Assembly (NCBI GenBank): GCA_949152475.1
Contig: OX424564.1
Span: 32,424,165-32,488,164, forward strand
From: Terebella lapidaria
Taxonomy: Eukaryota; Annelida; Polychaeta; Terebellida; Terebellidae
DNA: 64,000 bases
Direction of reading: 5' to 3'
In this document: one piece after another, positions 23,265 to 35,800 of the stretch
Layout: each line of letters starts with the position of its first letter
How positions within the stretch are numbered: the stretch's first letter is position 1
Notes under the pieces: model-generated
Told to the model about the DNA's origin: nothing
The model's database searches: none
The model's input: only the letters and a program-made list of their open reading frames with translations
Position numbers and translations under genes: made by a program

Positions 23265-23562
23265 TACCGTTTTGGTCCTAATAGTAGCACCTCGAGCCAA
23301 AGCAAGACCTTCTGCAGTAAGTGCGCGTGAAAATGAGGTCAAATTTGAGGTCAAATTTAAGAAAATCACCGAATAATATACCTTTAGCCTTCAATCCCCT
23401 TTATTATAATTCAAATAACATAAATATGTGGATTGGAACACTTCAAGACTTTATTAGAAAGATATGAAGTGAATTACAAGGGTACAAAAATCGAACATTT
23501 TTGGGGAAAAGAGGTCGCGCTCTATTATTAGGGCACGTGCCACTATTAGCACCAATACAGTA
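23265..23562. mobile_element. MITE, TTGGTCCTAATAGT family, copy 1
   Basis: The inverted ends are TACCGTTTTGGTCCTAATAG on the left and the complement of CTATTAGCACCAATACAGTA on the right. The element is about 300 bases with no coding frame. A TA at each outer edge fits Tc1/mariner-like target choice. A second copy in the same orientation lies at 23892-24198. Confidence 0.7.
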
Positions 23563-23891
23563 CCTGGGCGAGAATTTCATTACCTGTACCCGAGAACAAA
23601 TAAACATATATTTTTTGTCTTGAATATTTGGGATAAACAAAAGGCAAAATCACAAGAATGACAAGGAAACCATCGGAAAAAAATTGAAGTATAGTTTCAT
23701 GACATCTTACAAACTTGAAAATAAACACCGACAAAACAAATAATATGTGTCAAAGATCGATGACTGACGTTTATGTGTTACTAATTTAATTACTGAAAAT
23801 GTATTGTTGAAATTTTGATATATATTTGGACGGGTTACCCGGGGCGGGTCGGGTCAGACCACACGGGTGCCCGGGTCGGAAATTTTCTACT

Positions 23892-24198
23892 TATCGTATT
23901 GGTCCTAATAGTAGCACGACGAGCCAAAGCAAGACCGCCTGCAGCAGCGCGCGCAAAAATGAGGTCAAACTTGAGGTCAAATTTTGGGATATCACCGAAC
24001 AACATACCTATAACCTTCAATCCCCTTTATTATGATTCAAATAACATAAATGTGTGGATTGGAACATTCCAAGATCTTATTCATGTTAATAGAAAGATAT
24101 GAAGTGAATTATAAAGTCATAAAACTCAAACTTCTTTGGGGAAAAGAGGGGGGCGCTCTACTATTAGGGCATGTGCCACTATTAGGACCAATACGGTA
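23892..24198. mobile_element. MITE, TTGGTCCTAATAGT family, copy 2
   Basis: The ends CGTATTGGTCCTAATAGT and the matching complement ACTATTAGGACCAATACG are perfect over 18 bases apart from the G/A before GCAC. The interior agrees with copy 1 (GCCAAAGCAAGACC, CCTTCAATCCCCTTTATTAT, ATGTGGATTGGAAC). Both copies follow a GGACGxGTxxxCxGGTACCCG-like flank. Confidence 0.7.
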
Positions 24199-24567
24199 TC
24201 CGGGCCCCTATAGCACACAAGTTCCTACCATTCAAAAACGTTCAAAATGTATTACAAACGTTCAAAAACAGATTAGTGATTGGTCGTGTGACTTTTTTTG
24301 CCAAAAATAGTTCAATCAGAACATATTTCAGCAGTTGTTTGCTGTTCATTTCCCAACGACGACACACAATATCTTCCAGGATAAATTTGTGATAGAAAAC
24401 CAGTTTCTCGACAGCGAGGGGGTGAAAGTGCAAATTATTTGGAGAAAATAACATATAATTGTTGGGGTTTTTTTTCGTTTTTTTTTAATGATTTGTATCG
24501 ATATATATATTTCATTATCTGGACTTGTACCAATTACTATTAATAATGGGTCTGATGTTGTGTTACC

Positions 24568-26830
24568 ATGGTTACAGAACTGGGAGTTATGCCAGAGATT
24601 GGCCAAGCCGTGGAAGAGATGGATTGGACGTGAGCAAACTGCTAATATTTCATGCTATGAGCACTGCTTATTATCAGAAACATCTTGAATAAAGATGCAG
24701 TAAAAAAACTCTTTGAGATTGAGGAAGCCTAACACTACATGTATCTTACTGAAAAGTACTGTTACTCTAAATTATACACCAATATACTGTAAAACGACTA
24801 ATTCTGGCAGACAATTCTCTTGGCGGATTGGTGGTAGGGGAAAGACTGCCAAATTAAATCATCCGCCGAATTAACTAGAGATATGTTAAGAAATATAATT
24901 ATGTGGTTTTGAAATCGCCAAATTAAATCTCCGTCAAACAACGTGGAGCTCATAACTGCCAAATTTGATAGCCACCAAAATTAGTCTTTTTACAGTAGTA
25001 AGATGTAGACAGACCTTTGAATAATAGTTTATTATAAGAACCATTCTGTATTTGACAGTCTGCCGACGGACATCCAGGCAGAGGCCATTCCTATGATCCT
25101 CGGAGGCGGAGACGTCTTAATGGTCAGCTGAAAAAAAATAGTTTTAATTGTTGTTGCTCAAAAAAGCTCCAAATTGTTGTCGTTCAAAAAGTTAAAAATT
25201 GTTTTTGCTCAAAAAGCTTGGTTTAAAAATGGTTTTAGTTGTTGCTATTAAAATAATGTAAACATTTGTAACTGAACATTTTTCACTTTTCACAAAAGTG
25301 GTTTGTACAAAGTACCACATGTACGGATCTTTCTGAATTAATTTTTTTTTATAAATAATAGCCTTCATTTAGAGATCCTAAACATGCAAGAAAACTTGTA
25401 TTAATAATCTTATTTACATGTACATGTAGTATATATATCTTTCAGGCTGCTGAGACCGGAAGTGGAAAAACTGGGGTGAGATTACAGAATTTGCTACTAC
25501 AGTTATAAGCTATGGCTTTGACAGTGTTCAAGTTAGCAATGATCATGTCATCTTACCCCTGTTCGCAAATTCCGTCACGATCGGATCTTTATTCACAAAA
25601 GTTGTAAAACTTTTGTTTTCTTTCTAGGCGTTCTGCATCCCGATCATTCAGATTGTCTGTGAAACGCTCAAAGATCTACAAGAAGGAAAAGGCGCAAGGG
25701 GCAAGAAGGGTGGCGGGGGCGGGAAGGCCGTATGTAAGTAGTTGATATTTCAATCATGTTTGCCCTTTAAATTAATGATGCATGTGGTCTGCTTACTCTT
25801 GGGTCTCTAATTTCTAATTTCTCTAATTTCAGCCAGCAAAACATGGAAGATGAATGTATTTGACCGAGGAGATGCTATGGGTTAGTACCGGAGAGTTTGC
25901 ACATGTCGTTGGAATTTTGAACAGAAGTTTACGGAGGGAACTGCCTCTTGAAAAATTATATGACATTTTCATGCTCTTCGTTATTAAAAGTAGATCCATA
26001 GAATGCTCAAACTAAATTCAAATAGAGTGCAGCATTCAAATCTTATCACTGTTGTGTACCGGTATTCTGTTGCCATGGTTACAGCTATAGACACGGAGGA
26101 AGGCTTGCTCTGTCAGAGTCGAGACCCAAAAGGCTGGCACGGAACTAGGGCTAACAAGGGCGTCACCGGCGAAGGTCCGTGAATATTCATATCTTTATTG
26201 AATAATTAATGACTATTTGATATGCTATTCATGTGAAATATTGTGGCTTCATGGAAACAATTGAAAGTTTGAAATGTTAGCTGCTTCTTTGAGTTTATGA
26301 GAGAAATCGTTGAATTGATATATGAATTCATGATAAACTTCCCATAAACCTGTACAAAACTAGAATATGGTAAAAATCCAAATTTAATGGTCTAAATTTA
26401 TTAAATTCTCCCCCTCCCCCCCCCCCCCCCCCCCCCCCCCCCTACCAGGCAAGTACTATTACGAGGCGACCGTGACGGACGAGGGATTATGTCGTGTTGG
26501 TTGGTCAACACTGAATGCGACGCTAGATGTTGGCACGGACAAGGAAAGCTTTGGATTCGGCGGCACCGGGAAAAAATCCTACAACAAACAGTTTGACACG
26601 TATGGCGAGGTGAGTGTAGGGACCATAAAAAAAATCGAGATATTGCTGAAGATTATCGTCAGCCGTTTTAGAGGGATGGAGATCTTGAAATTGAACAAGA
26701 AACAATCACCGAATCAGCCGTTCAAATCAACAAATATGTAACGGTTCATATGACTTGTCAGTGCATTGTTCATGTTCAATTTGAACATTTGTTCATAACT
26801 ACAATTGAAATGCCCTTATGGTTTTGTCTG

Positions 26831-26871
<41 letters not shown>

Positions 26872-29800
26872 CCGTCGTTTTGGTTTCCGATCAATAACTC
26901 GGGAACGCCTGAACGGATCTTGTCCAAATTTACACCACTGGTCAGAAATATTACATGGAAGACCCCTATTGTTTTGGAGGCGGCTCCGGGGTCCGTGAGG
27001 TCCGTGAGGATGAAATCAAGGTTGATTTTGAGACTTGGTTTCCGATCGATAACTCAAAAAATATTCATGCAATGGCAAGTATTCTCTGCATGGGAGTTCA
27101 TATACCACCAAGGAAGAACCCTATTGATTTTGGGATCACTCCGTCGAACGACCTTTGACCTAGAGCTCGGAAGAATTTTTGCTGATTCATCCTTGAGGCT
27201 TTCTTGCATATCTCGGAAACGGTGTGTCGTAGAGCGAAACGGAGCTCAATTTCGGCCTCCTGGCACTAGACAAACTAGTCTAGGGGGTATCTTGGGTCGA
27301 AACGACCCCTGGTGTCGATTTTTTTCTTCGCCGACTCGGCACTTCCTGTTTGGCCGTATCTCGGAAACAGTATGTCGTAGAGCGAAACGGAGCTCAATTT
27401 CGGCCTCCTGGCACTAGACAAACTAATCTAGGGGGTATCTTGGGTCGAAACGACCCCTGGTGTCGATTTTTTTCTTCGCCGACTCGGCACTTCCTGTTTG
27501 GCCGTATCTCGGAAACGGTATCTCGTAGAGCGAAACGGAGCTCAATTTCGGCCTTTTGGCACTAGACAAACTAGTCTAGTGTGTATCTTGGGTCGAAACG
27601 ACCGGAACGACCCCTGGTGTCGATTTTTTTCTTCGCCGACTCGGCACTTCCTGTTTGGCCGTATCTCGGAAACGGTATCTCGTAGAGCGAAACGGAGCTC
27701 AATTTCGGCCTTTTGGCACTAGACAAACTAGTCTAGTGTGTATCTTGGGTCGAAACGACCCCTGGTGTCGATTTTTTTTTTCGCCGACTCGGCACTTCCT
27801 GTTTGGCCATATCTCGGAAACGGTATGTCGTAGAGCGAAACGGAGCTCAATTTCGGCCTCCTGGCACTAGACAAACTAGTCTAGTGTGTATCTTCGGTCG
27901 AGACGTCCCCTGGTGTCAATTTTTTTTTTCGCCGACTCGGCACTTCCTGTTTGGCCGTATCTCGGAAATGGTGCGTCGTAGAGCGAAACGGAGCTCAATT
28001 TCGGCCTTTTGGCACTAGACAAACTAGTCTAGTGTGTATCTGGGGTCGAGACAACCCCTGGTGTCGAATTTTTTTTTCGCCGACTCGGCACTTCCTGTTT
28101 GGCCGTATCTCGGAAACGGTACGTCGTAGAGCGAAACGGAGCTCAATTTCGGCCCTCTGGCACTAGACAAACTAGTCTAGGGGGTATCTTGGGTCGAAAC
28201 GACCCCTGGTGTCGAATTTTTTTTTCGCCGACTCGGCACTTCCTGTTTGGCCGTATCTCGGAAACGGTGCGTCGTAGAGCGAAACGGAGCTCAATTTCGG
28301 CCTCCTGGCACTAGACAAACTAGTCTAGTGTGTATCTTCGGTCGAGACGACCCCTGGTGTCGATTTTTTTTTTCGCCGACTCGGCACTTCCTGTTTGGCC
28401 GTATCTCAGAAACGGTGCGTCGTAGAGAGAAACGGAGCTCAATTTCGTCCTCCTGGCACTAGACAAACTAGTCTAGTGTGTATCTTGGGTCGAGACGACC
28501 CTGGTGTCGAATTTTTTTTCGACGACTCGGCACTTCCTGTTTGGCCGTATCTCAGAAACGGTGCGTCGTAGAGCGAAACGGAGCTCAATTCCGGCCTCCT
28601 GGCACTAGACAAACTAGTCTAGTGGGTATTTTGGGTCGAGACGACCCCTAGTGTCAAATTTATTTTCGCCGACTCGGCACTTCCTGTTTGGCAGTATCTC
28701 GGAAATGGTGCGTCGTAGAGCGAAACGGAGCTCAATTCCGGCCTCCTGGCACTAGACAAACTAGGCTTATGGGTATTTTGGGTCGAGACAACCCCTGGTG
28801 TCAATTTTTTTTTCGCTGAATCGGCACTTCCTGTTTGGCCGTATCTCGGAAACTGTGCGTCGTAGAGTGAAACGGAGCTCAATTTCGGCCTTTTGGCACT
28901 AGACAAACTAGTCTAGTGTGTATCTGGGGTCGAGACGACCCCTGGTGTCGAATTTTTTTTTCGCCGACTCGGCACTTCCTGTTTGGCCGTATCTCGGAAA
29001 CGGTGCGTCGTAGAGAGAAACGGAGCTCAGTTTCGGCCTCCTGGCACTAGACAAACTAGTCTAGTGTGTATCTTCGGTCGAGACGACCCCTGGTGTCGAA
29101 TTTTTTTTTCGCCAACTCGGCACTTCCTGTTTGGCCGTATCTCGGAAACGGTGCGTCGTAGAGTGAAACGGAGCTCAATTTCGGCCTTTTGGCACTAGAC
29201 AAACTAGTCTAGTGTGTATCTGGGGTCGAGACGACCCCTGGTGTCGAATTTTTTTTTCGCTGACTCGGCACTTCCTGTTTGGCCGTATCTCGGAAACGGT
29301 GCGTCGTAGAGAGAAACGGAGCTCAGTTTCGGCCTCCTGGCACTAGACAAACTAGTCTAGGGGGTATCTTGGGTCGAAACGACCCCTGGTGTCGATTTTT
29401 TAGGTTACCGGACCTATGGTCCGATAACCTATTGCCGTCGCGTTGCGTCCGTCGTCCGTCCGTCGTCCGTCCACATTTTTATCTTTAAATTTTACAGGCG
29501 GATTTTCCTGAAATTTTGCACAAAGTTGCCTAAAAATATTCCAAGAGGGGGTTATTTTTTAGTTTTTTGATTTTCGCATTTTTCTCAAAATGGCGGCCAT
29601 TTTTGACGAAAAATGGCCAATTTTGGACTTTGGTGGCCATTTTCTCAAAAACTGTCTGATCAGTTTTGAGATTTTTGTTTCAAAAGATTCCCCTTATGTA
29701 CCTTCATGATGTGTATAAGTTTTGTTGCCCTTGAATCGCCGGTCTCTGTGTGGCGGCCATTTTGAATTTTTGACGGGTCGGCGAAAAAAAATTTTTTTGT

Positions 29801-32800
29801 CCCAAATCGCGTTACTATCCATTTTGGGTCATTTCTAGACAAAAAAATTTTTTTCACCCTTTAAAAAAAGGGTTGGACTTTTTTCCTTCATAATGGGAGC
29901 TGCCAGGACTGTACTCATAGTTCGCTTGAAGATAGAGCTTAGATATTGGCACTTTCAAAGAGGAAGTCATATATAGCGAGTTGGGAGGTGACCTTGAATT
30001 TGACCTTTGATGACCTTGAAAGGTCAAAACAGCCATTTTTGGGTGAAAAAATGCCCAAATTTGCCTCTACAGATGAAATGCATGTAGATAGAGCTTCAGT
30101 TTGCATTATGAACATATAGGAAGTCATATATGGAACAACTAATGATGACCTTGATTTTGACCTTGAATGACCTTGAGTGCTAAATGTCTGACTTGAAATC
30201 TTGAAAATGGCCTCTGAAGCATAAACTTTTGCACATACAGGTTAGGATTGTGTATAAGCCTGTAAAAAAGTCATGTATACTAGTAAATGGCACATTTTTT
30301 GGTGACCTTGAACTTGACCTCAAAGACCTTGAAGGGCGAATCTCAAAATCTGAAATTGGCCTCTACACACGAAATACTTGTTGATAAAACTTATATGTTT
30401 GTATTATGAACATACGAAGTCGTATGCAGCATGCCTGATGGTGACATTGAGATTCACAAAGATGACCTTGACTGGTAAATCTCAAAATCATATGTCACCT
30501 ACAATGCTTGAAACCAAAATTGTCCGGTAACCTATCTTAGCCCTTGGGCTAATTTTTTTTCGGCGACTCAAGCACTTCCTGTTTGGCCGTATCTCGGAAA
30601 CGGTGCGTCGTAGAGCGAAACGGAGCTCAATTTCGGCCTCCTGGCACTAGACAAACTAGTGTGTATCTTCGGTCGAGACGACCCCTGGTGTCGAATTTTT
30701 TTTTCGCCGACTCGGCACTTCCTGTTTGGCCGTATCTCGGAAACGGTGCGTCGTAGAGCGAAACAGAGCTCAATTTCGGCCTTTCGGCACTAGACAAACT
30801 AGTCTAGTGTGTATCTTGGGTCGAGACGACCCCTGGTGTCGAATTTTTTTTTCGCCGACTCGGCACTTCCTGTTTGGCCGTATCTCAGAAACGGTGCGTC
30901 GTAGAGAGAAACGGAGCTCAATTTCGGCCTCCTGGCACTAGACAAACTAGTTAAGTGTGTATCTTGGGTCGAGACGACCCTGGTGTCGAATATTTTTTCG
31001 CCGACTCGGCACTTCCTGTTTGGCCGTATCTCAGAAACGGTGCGTCGTAGAGCGAAACGGAGCTCAATTCCGGCCTCCTGGCACTAGACAAACTAGTCTA
31101 GTGGGTATTTTGGGTCGAGACGACCCCTAGTGTCAAATTTATTTTCGCCGACTCGGCACTTCCTGTTTGGCAGTATCTCGGAAATGGTGCGTCGTAGAGC
31201 GAAACGGAGCTCAATTCCGGCCTCCTGGCACTAGACAAACTAGGCTTATGGGTATTTTGGGTCGAGACAACCCCTGGTGTCAATTTTTTTTTCGCTGAAT
31301 CGGCACTTCCTGTTTGGCCGTATCTCGGAAACTGTGCATCATACAGGGATACGGAGCTCAATTCCGGCCTTCTGGCACTAAACAAACTAGTCTAGTGGGT
31401 ATTTTGGGTCGAGACCACCCCTGGTGTCGAATTTATTTTCTCCGACTCGGCACTTCCTGTTTGGCCGTATCTCCGAAATGGTGAGTCGTAGAGCGAAACG
31501 GAGCTCAATTTCGGCCTCCTGGCATTAGACAAACTAGTCTAGGGGTATCTTGGGTCGAAACGACCCCTGTTTGGCCGTATCTCGGAAACGGTGCATCGTA
31601 GAGCGAAACGGAGTTCAATTTCGGCCTGCTGGCACTAGACAAACTAGTCTAGTGGGTATCTTGGGTCGAGACGACCCCTGGTGTCAATTTTTTTTTGGCC
31701 GACTCGGCACTTCCTGTTTGGCCTTATCTCGAAAACGGTGCGTCGTAGAGCGAAACGGAGCTCAATTCCGGCCTTGTGGCACTAGACAAACTAGTCTAGT
31801 GGGTATTTTCGGTCGAGACGACCCCTAGTGTCGAATTTATTTTCGCCGACTCCACACTTCCTGTTTGGCCGTATCTCGGAAATGGTGCGTCGTAGAGCGA
31901 AACGGAGCTCAATTCCGGCCTCCTGGCACTAGACTAACTAGTCTAGAGGGTATCTTACGTCGAGACGACTTCTGGTGTCGAATTTTTTTTTGCCGACTCA
32001 GCACTTCCTGTTTGCCATATCTCAGAAACGGTCCGTCGTAGAGCGAAACGCCAAAATGCCTAAGGACGGGGTATGTCACTTAAACTTTGACCACGGACAG
32101 ATTCAGAGTCATTATGGTTCTACGCGGTCTCTTAGGTAAATGTTAGGTAGGAATAGAACTCACACGAAATGCCCCAAGGCATCTTCAGGCCTTGACGTCT
32201 AGTTTAAATTATTTTAGTATTCTGAAATGTTGGGATCTCATGTTTTTGAGACAACTCAATGTTAGGGAAGATGATGGTCTTAAATGAAACGTCTTCTCTC
32301 AAAACATGATTATGTACTAGTACACATGGTATTTGATAGCAGGCTGTTTTGGACTAGAAAGGGTGATTTTCAATGGCATGTAGTCTTTAATCTGAAACAA
32401 AATGCTTTTGCATTTCAACATTTTATTTTGGACTGGTGCAAGATATGTGTGTAAATACTAGTAACAACAGACAAGTGCATAGTCCTAACTACTTCTTGTG
32501 AACGCAAACAAAGTTCAGTGGAACTCCTTCAAACTACCAAATCACAGATGTTTCTGCAGAAACATGACTAATGCCTACTCTGTAAAACAATAATATAGTA
32601 TTTACAAAACATACAAACAATATAGCATATAAACAGGCAGCAGATCAAACATTCATAAATGCCTTCATAATAAATAAATTAACATTACAGTGTTTTTTCA
32701 AGACAATGCTGTAATATATAACCACAGACATAGAACATACATGTAAAAGAGATCGACTGCCAACTCGCACTCAGTGACCTCGAGCTTTCGTCAAGAGAAA

Positions 32801-35800
32801 GATAGGTATTTCATTTCCAGTTTGGTGTTGTTGTGGAATATCAAAATGCGTCGAATACGGTACGCAACATCATTACTTGGAAAGTCGTCAAGATTGAACA
32901 ATGGCAAAACGATGACAACGGGAGTGAAACGCCCTTCTTCCTCTGACCTTTTGTGACCTAAAGCTCAATAACTACATACAGAGAGAGTTATATCAGAGTT
33001 GGCATACATCTTCACATATGTCTATGATATAACATAACATTACTTGTACCAAACATGCATCACACAAATTTGTACAGATAGTACGTGTATGTGCAGAACA
33101 ATGTAATAGTTTGTCATAAGTACATAAATAACTTTGAACACAATAATTTTCTCGGTTCTATTGCAAATAGTTCTGATGTATATATGTGATCAAAATAAAT
33201 TCATATATTGAGGTAATTGATGAACATTTCAAATGCATTGCATACCAGTATTACATATAGTAAGAAGTTCCTGAAACAGATGTACTCAAGTCAACCCAGT
33301 TTGCTATTGAAATTGTCTGATGAAGTTATCCCAATATGCACAGTAAAACCTCCCTTAGTCGCCGACCAGGAGACCGATCAAAAACGATTGGTTTAGGTAG
33401 GTGGTTGATTTATGGAATCCTGACATATCTTTATCGCTTAGTCTTCAAGTGAAACCCAACTGCTAATGTGTTTTTCAATGTAACAATTTAAATAGTAATA
33501 AAATAATGTTGTGTTTTCTTTTTATCTTTGTATGATGGAAATATTAACATGATGTAGATATATGTAATGCTTCTTCATATGCTTGCTTCATAATCCTGTT
33601 GCATTGCTATATGCATCATCTGAATCATCAACCACATTTTAGAATTCCATGATAATTCATAATGACACAGTGGCATCAAATTTCTATAGCATCTGTTGAG
33701 TTACCATGACAACCAGTCTCGTTGACTTGGACTCCTATCTCCATGGTTTCTCGACTCGTCTGTGTTGCCCGTTCAATCAGCTGCTTACCACACTCTGTAA
33801 CTATGGTAACACGCACCTCCATCCCTTCATCTGCATGCCCCTCTGTCTGCGTGTCCTGGTCGCGACTTGGAGGGCAACTTGCTTCGCTGTGGAAACTGAG
33901 CGATGGCGAAATATCGCTACTCTCGGCACTTTGACTTTGAATGCTTCCACTTCGCGACTTGGAAAAGTCTGTGACTTCTATGTGCGGCAAATGAGAGCCT
34001 TCGCTAAAGTGGCGCCGTCTAGGGGTGATGGCTGCAAGAAGTATGGTTCGGTGGAGGCTCGACATTGTGTGACTGTGTTTGCCGTTCTTTCAAGTTTTTT
34101 TGGCTCAAGGTTCCGTCAGAGGCTGGTTGGTTAGATCTGTAGATTGAACAGTGAAAACAATAAGTATCATAAACACTGATAAGCATTGATGTACGGAATT
34201 AAACATCATCTTGTTTAAAAGCCAGAGATTTTCAATATTATTATAACAGAGGAATTATCATGCATATTGAAAGCTCAAACCATGAAAAGGTACAGTTAGA
34301 ATCAAGTGTTAATGGTTCGATTTCTCTATACACATGATACATGCATGAACATATATGTACCTCCCACATGTGTGATATCACCAGGTGTATCCTGATGCCT
34401 GTGTGTTTCTGTTGCTGAAGTTGGATACCTCCTTCACAGAAGCAAGTTCTTATAGTGTGTATCGAACTTCACCTAAGACATTCAATCAATTTGTCTTTGA
34501 CATTATGAATCACTCCAAAGAGATGACTGTGTCTCACAAGTAAAATACAAAACTAAATCATTCTTTGCCAGGGTAAAAGTGGGATTCACAGAAGTGAAAC
34601 TTCAACTTGTAAGCCATGCATCCAAAATAACCACATAACCTTAGTCCTAAAACCACTAGGAATTACCATGGTCCATATGTGCATGGGTATGTGGTTTTAC
34701 CTGTATATATGGAACAGTACCCTCACGTGCTGAATGCTTTTTGTTGTTGTAAATACATACATTAGATAAGTGCATGTAACATGCTTAACTATTATGCTAG
34801 TATTTAACAGTTACTGTTATGTTTTAATGAATACGGTAGCAGTATTGTGGTTTGTCCCACAAATTAAATGTAAATGTATGCACTTACATCAACACTACAT
34901 CAACACTAACCCTCGCATGTAGGGTTTGTTCCTGGTGAAAGTGCATTAGTCATGTTGATAAGCAAATTATATTCAGCCCAAATCCAGTCATATATGTTTT
35001 GGTTGGGAAACCCGAAAGTATTGTACCCCAATAAAAATAGAAGGAAAAATATCTTCCCCTTTCAGCCTGTGGCAGTCAACAGGGCTCGATAAAATCACTG
35101 AAGTGTGCTAACCACATTCAATATGTCCTGTAAGGCTGCGGACGGTGAAACCCAGGCTATTTTAGGCCTTCCTGGGTCAATATATGCTTACAATGAGTCA
35201 TGCCACACTGTTATATGGCTGTGCATATTGTGCGGCGAGCCCGCGTAGCTCCTAGATCTCTGGGTAATAGCATGAATTTTTTATGAAAAATTATCTGAGA
35301 CTAGTGATGAAATCAGCTACATGGACCTAATAAGTTATCAGTTGATCTGTTACCATGGTTACCATGGTTAGAGGAGTTGTGTGAGGTTGGCTGGGTTGGG
35401 GGGAGGGGGGAGGGGGGGATCAGAAAAAAGGGGTGATAGTTTCAGTTTCACTAAGGTGCACATGGTACATTCCATAGGTGATGAATATAGTGAAGCATGG
35501 ATTGCATATAAAATTATAAAATTATTTGAGGATTTAATATATAAACTACAGTGGTCTCTGTAAGATAAGACATCACCTTTTGCGGAAAAAATGAGGTCTT
35601 ATCTTACAGGAAGTCTTATTTCACAGGTTCATTTGCATGTTAAATTGATCTTTGGGGAATACAAAAAAGTCTTTACAGACAGGGAAGTCTTATTTCGGAG
35701 GTGTCTTTTCTTACAGGGACCACTGTATACCGATGTTCAGTAGATATATATAATGTTATACATATTAGGGTTGCTTAGCCTCAACCTGGAAAAACTGACC

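Noticed and set aside
27350-31828. Ladder of ~71-codon open frames, about 148 bases apart, that looks like a repeat protein family
   Set aside because: They are the same satellite unit read again and again; each frame ends at the same TAG and overlaps the next, and no domain is seen.
27205-32052. Regular repeats that might suggest a CRISPR array
   Set aside because: The units are contiguous 148-bp satellite copies without unique spacers, in an animal gene intron.
33706-34134. 142-codon plus-strand frame
   Set aside because: It lies opposite the minus-strand TQT-motif exon and looks like its shadow; no family signature.
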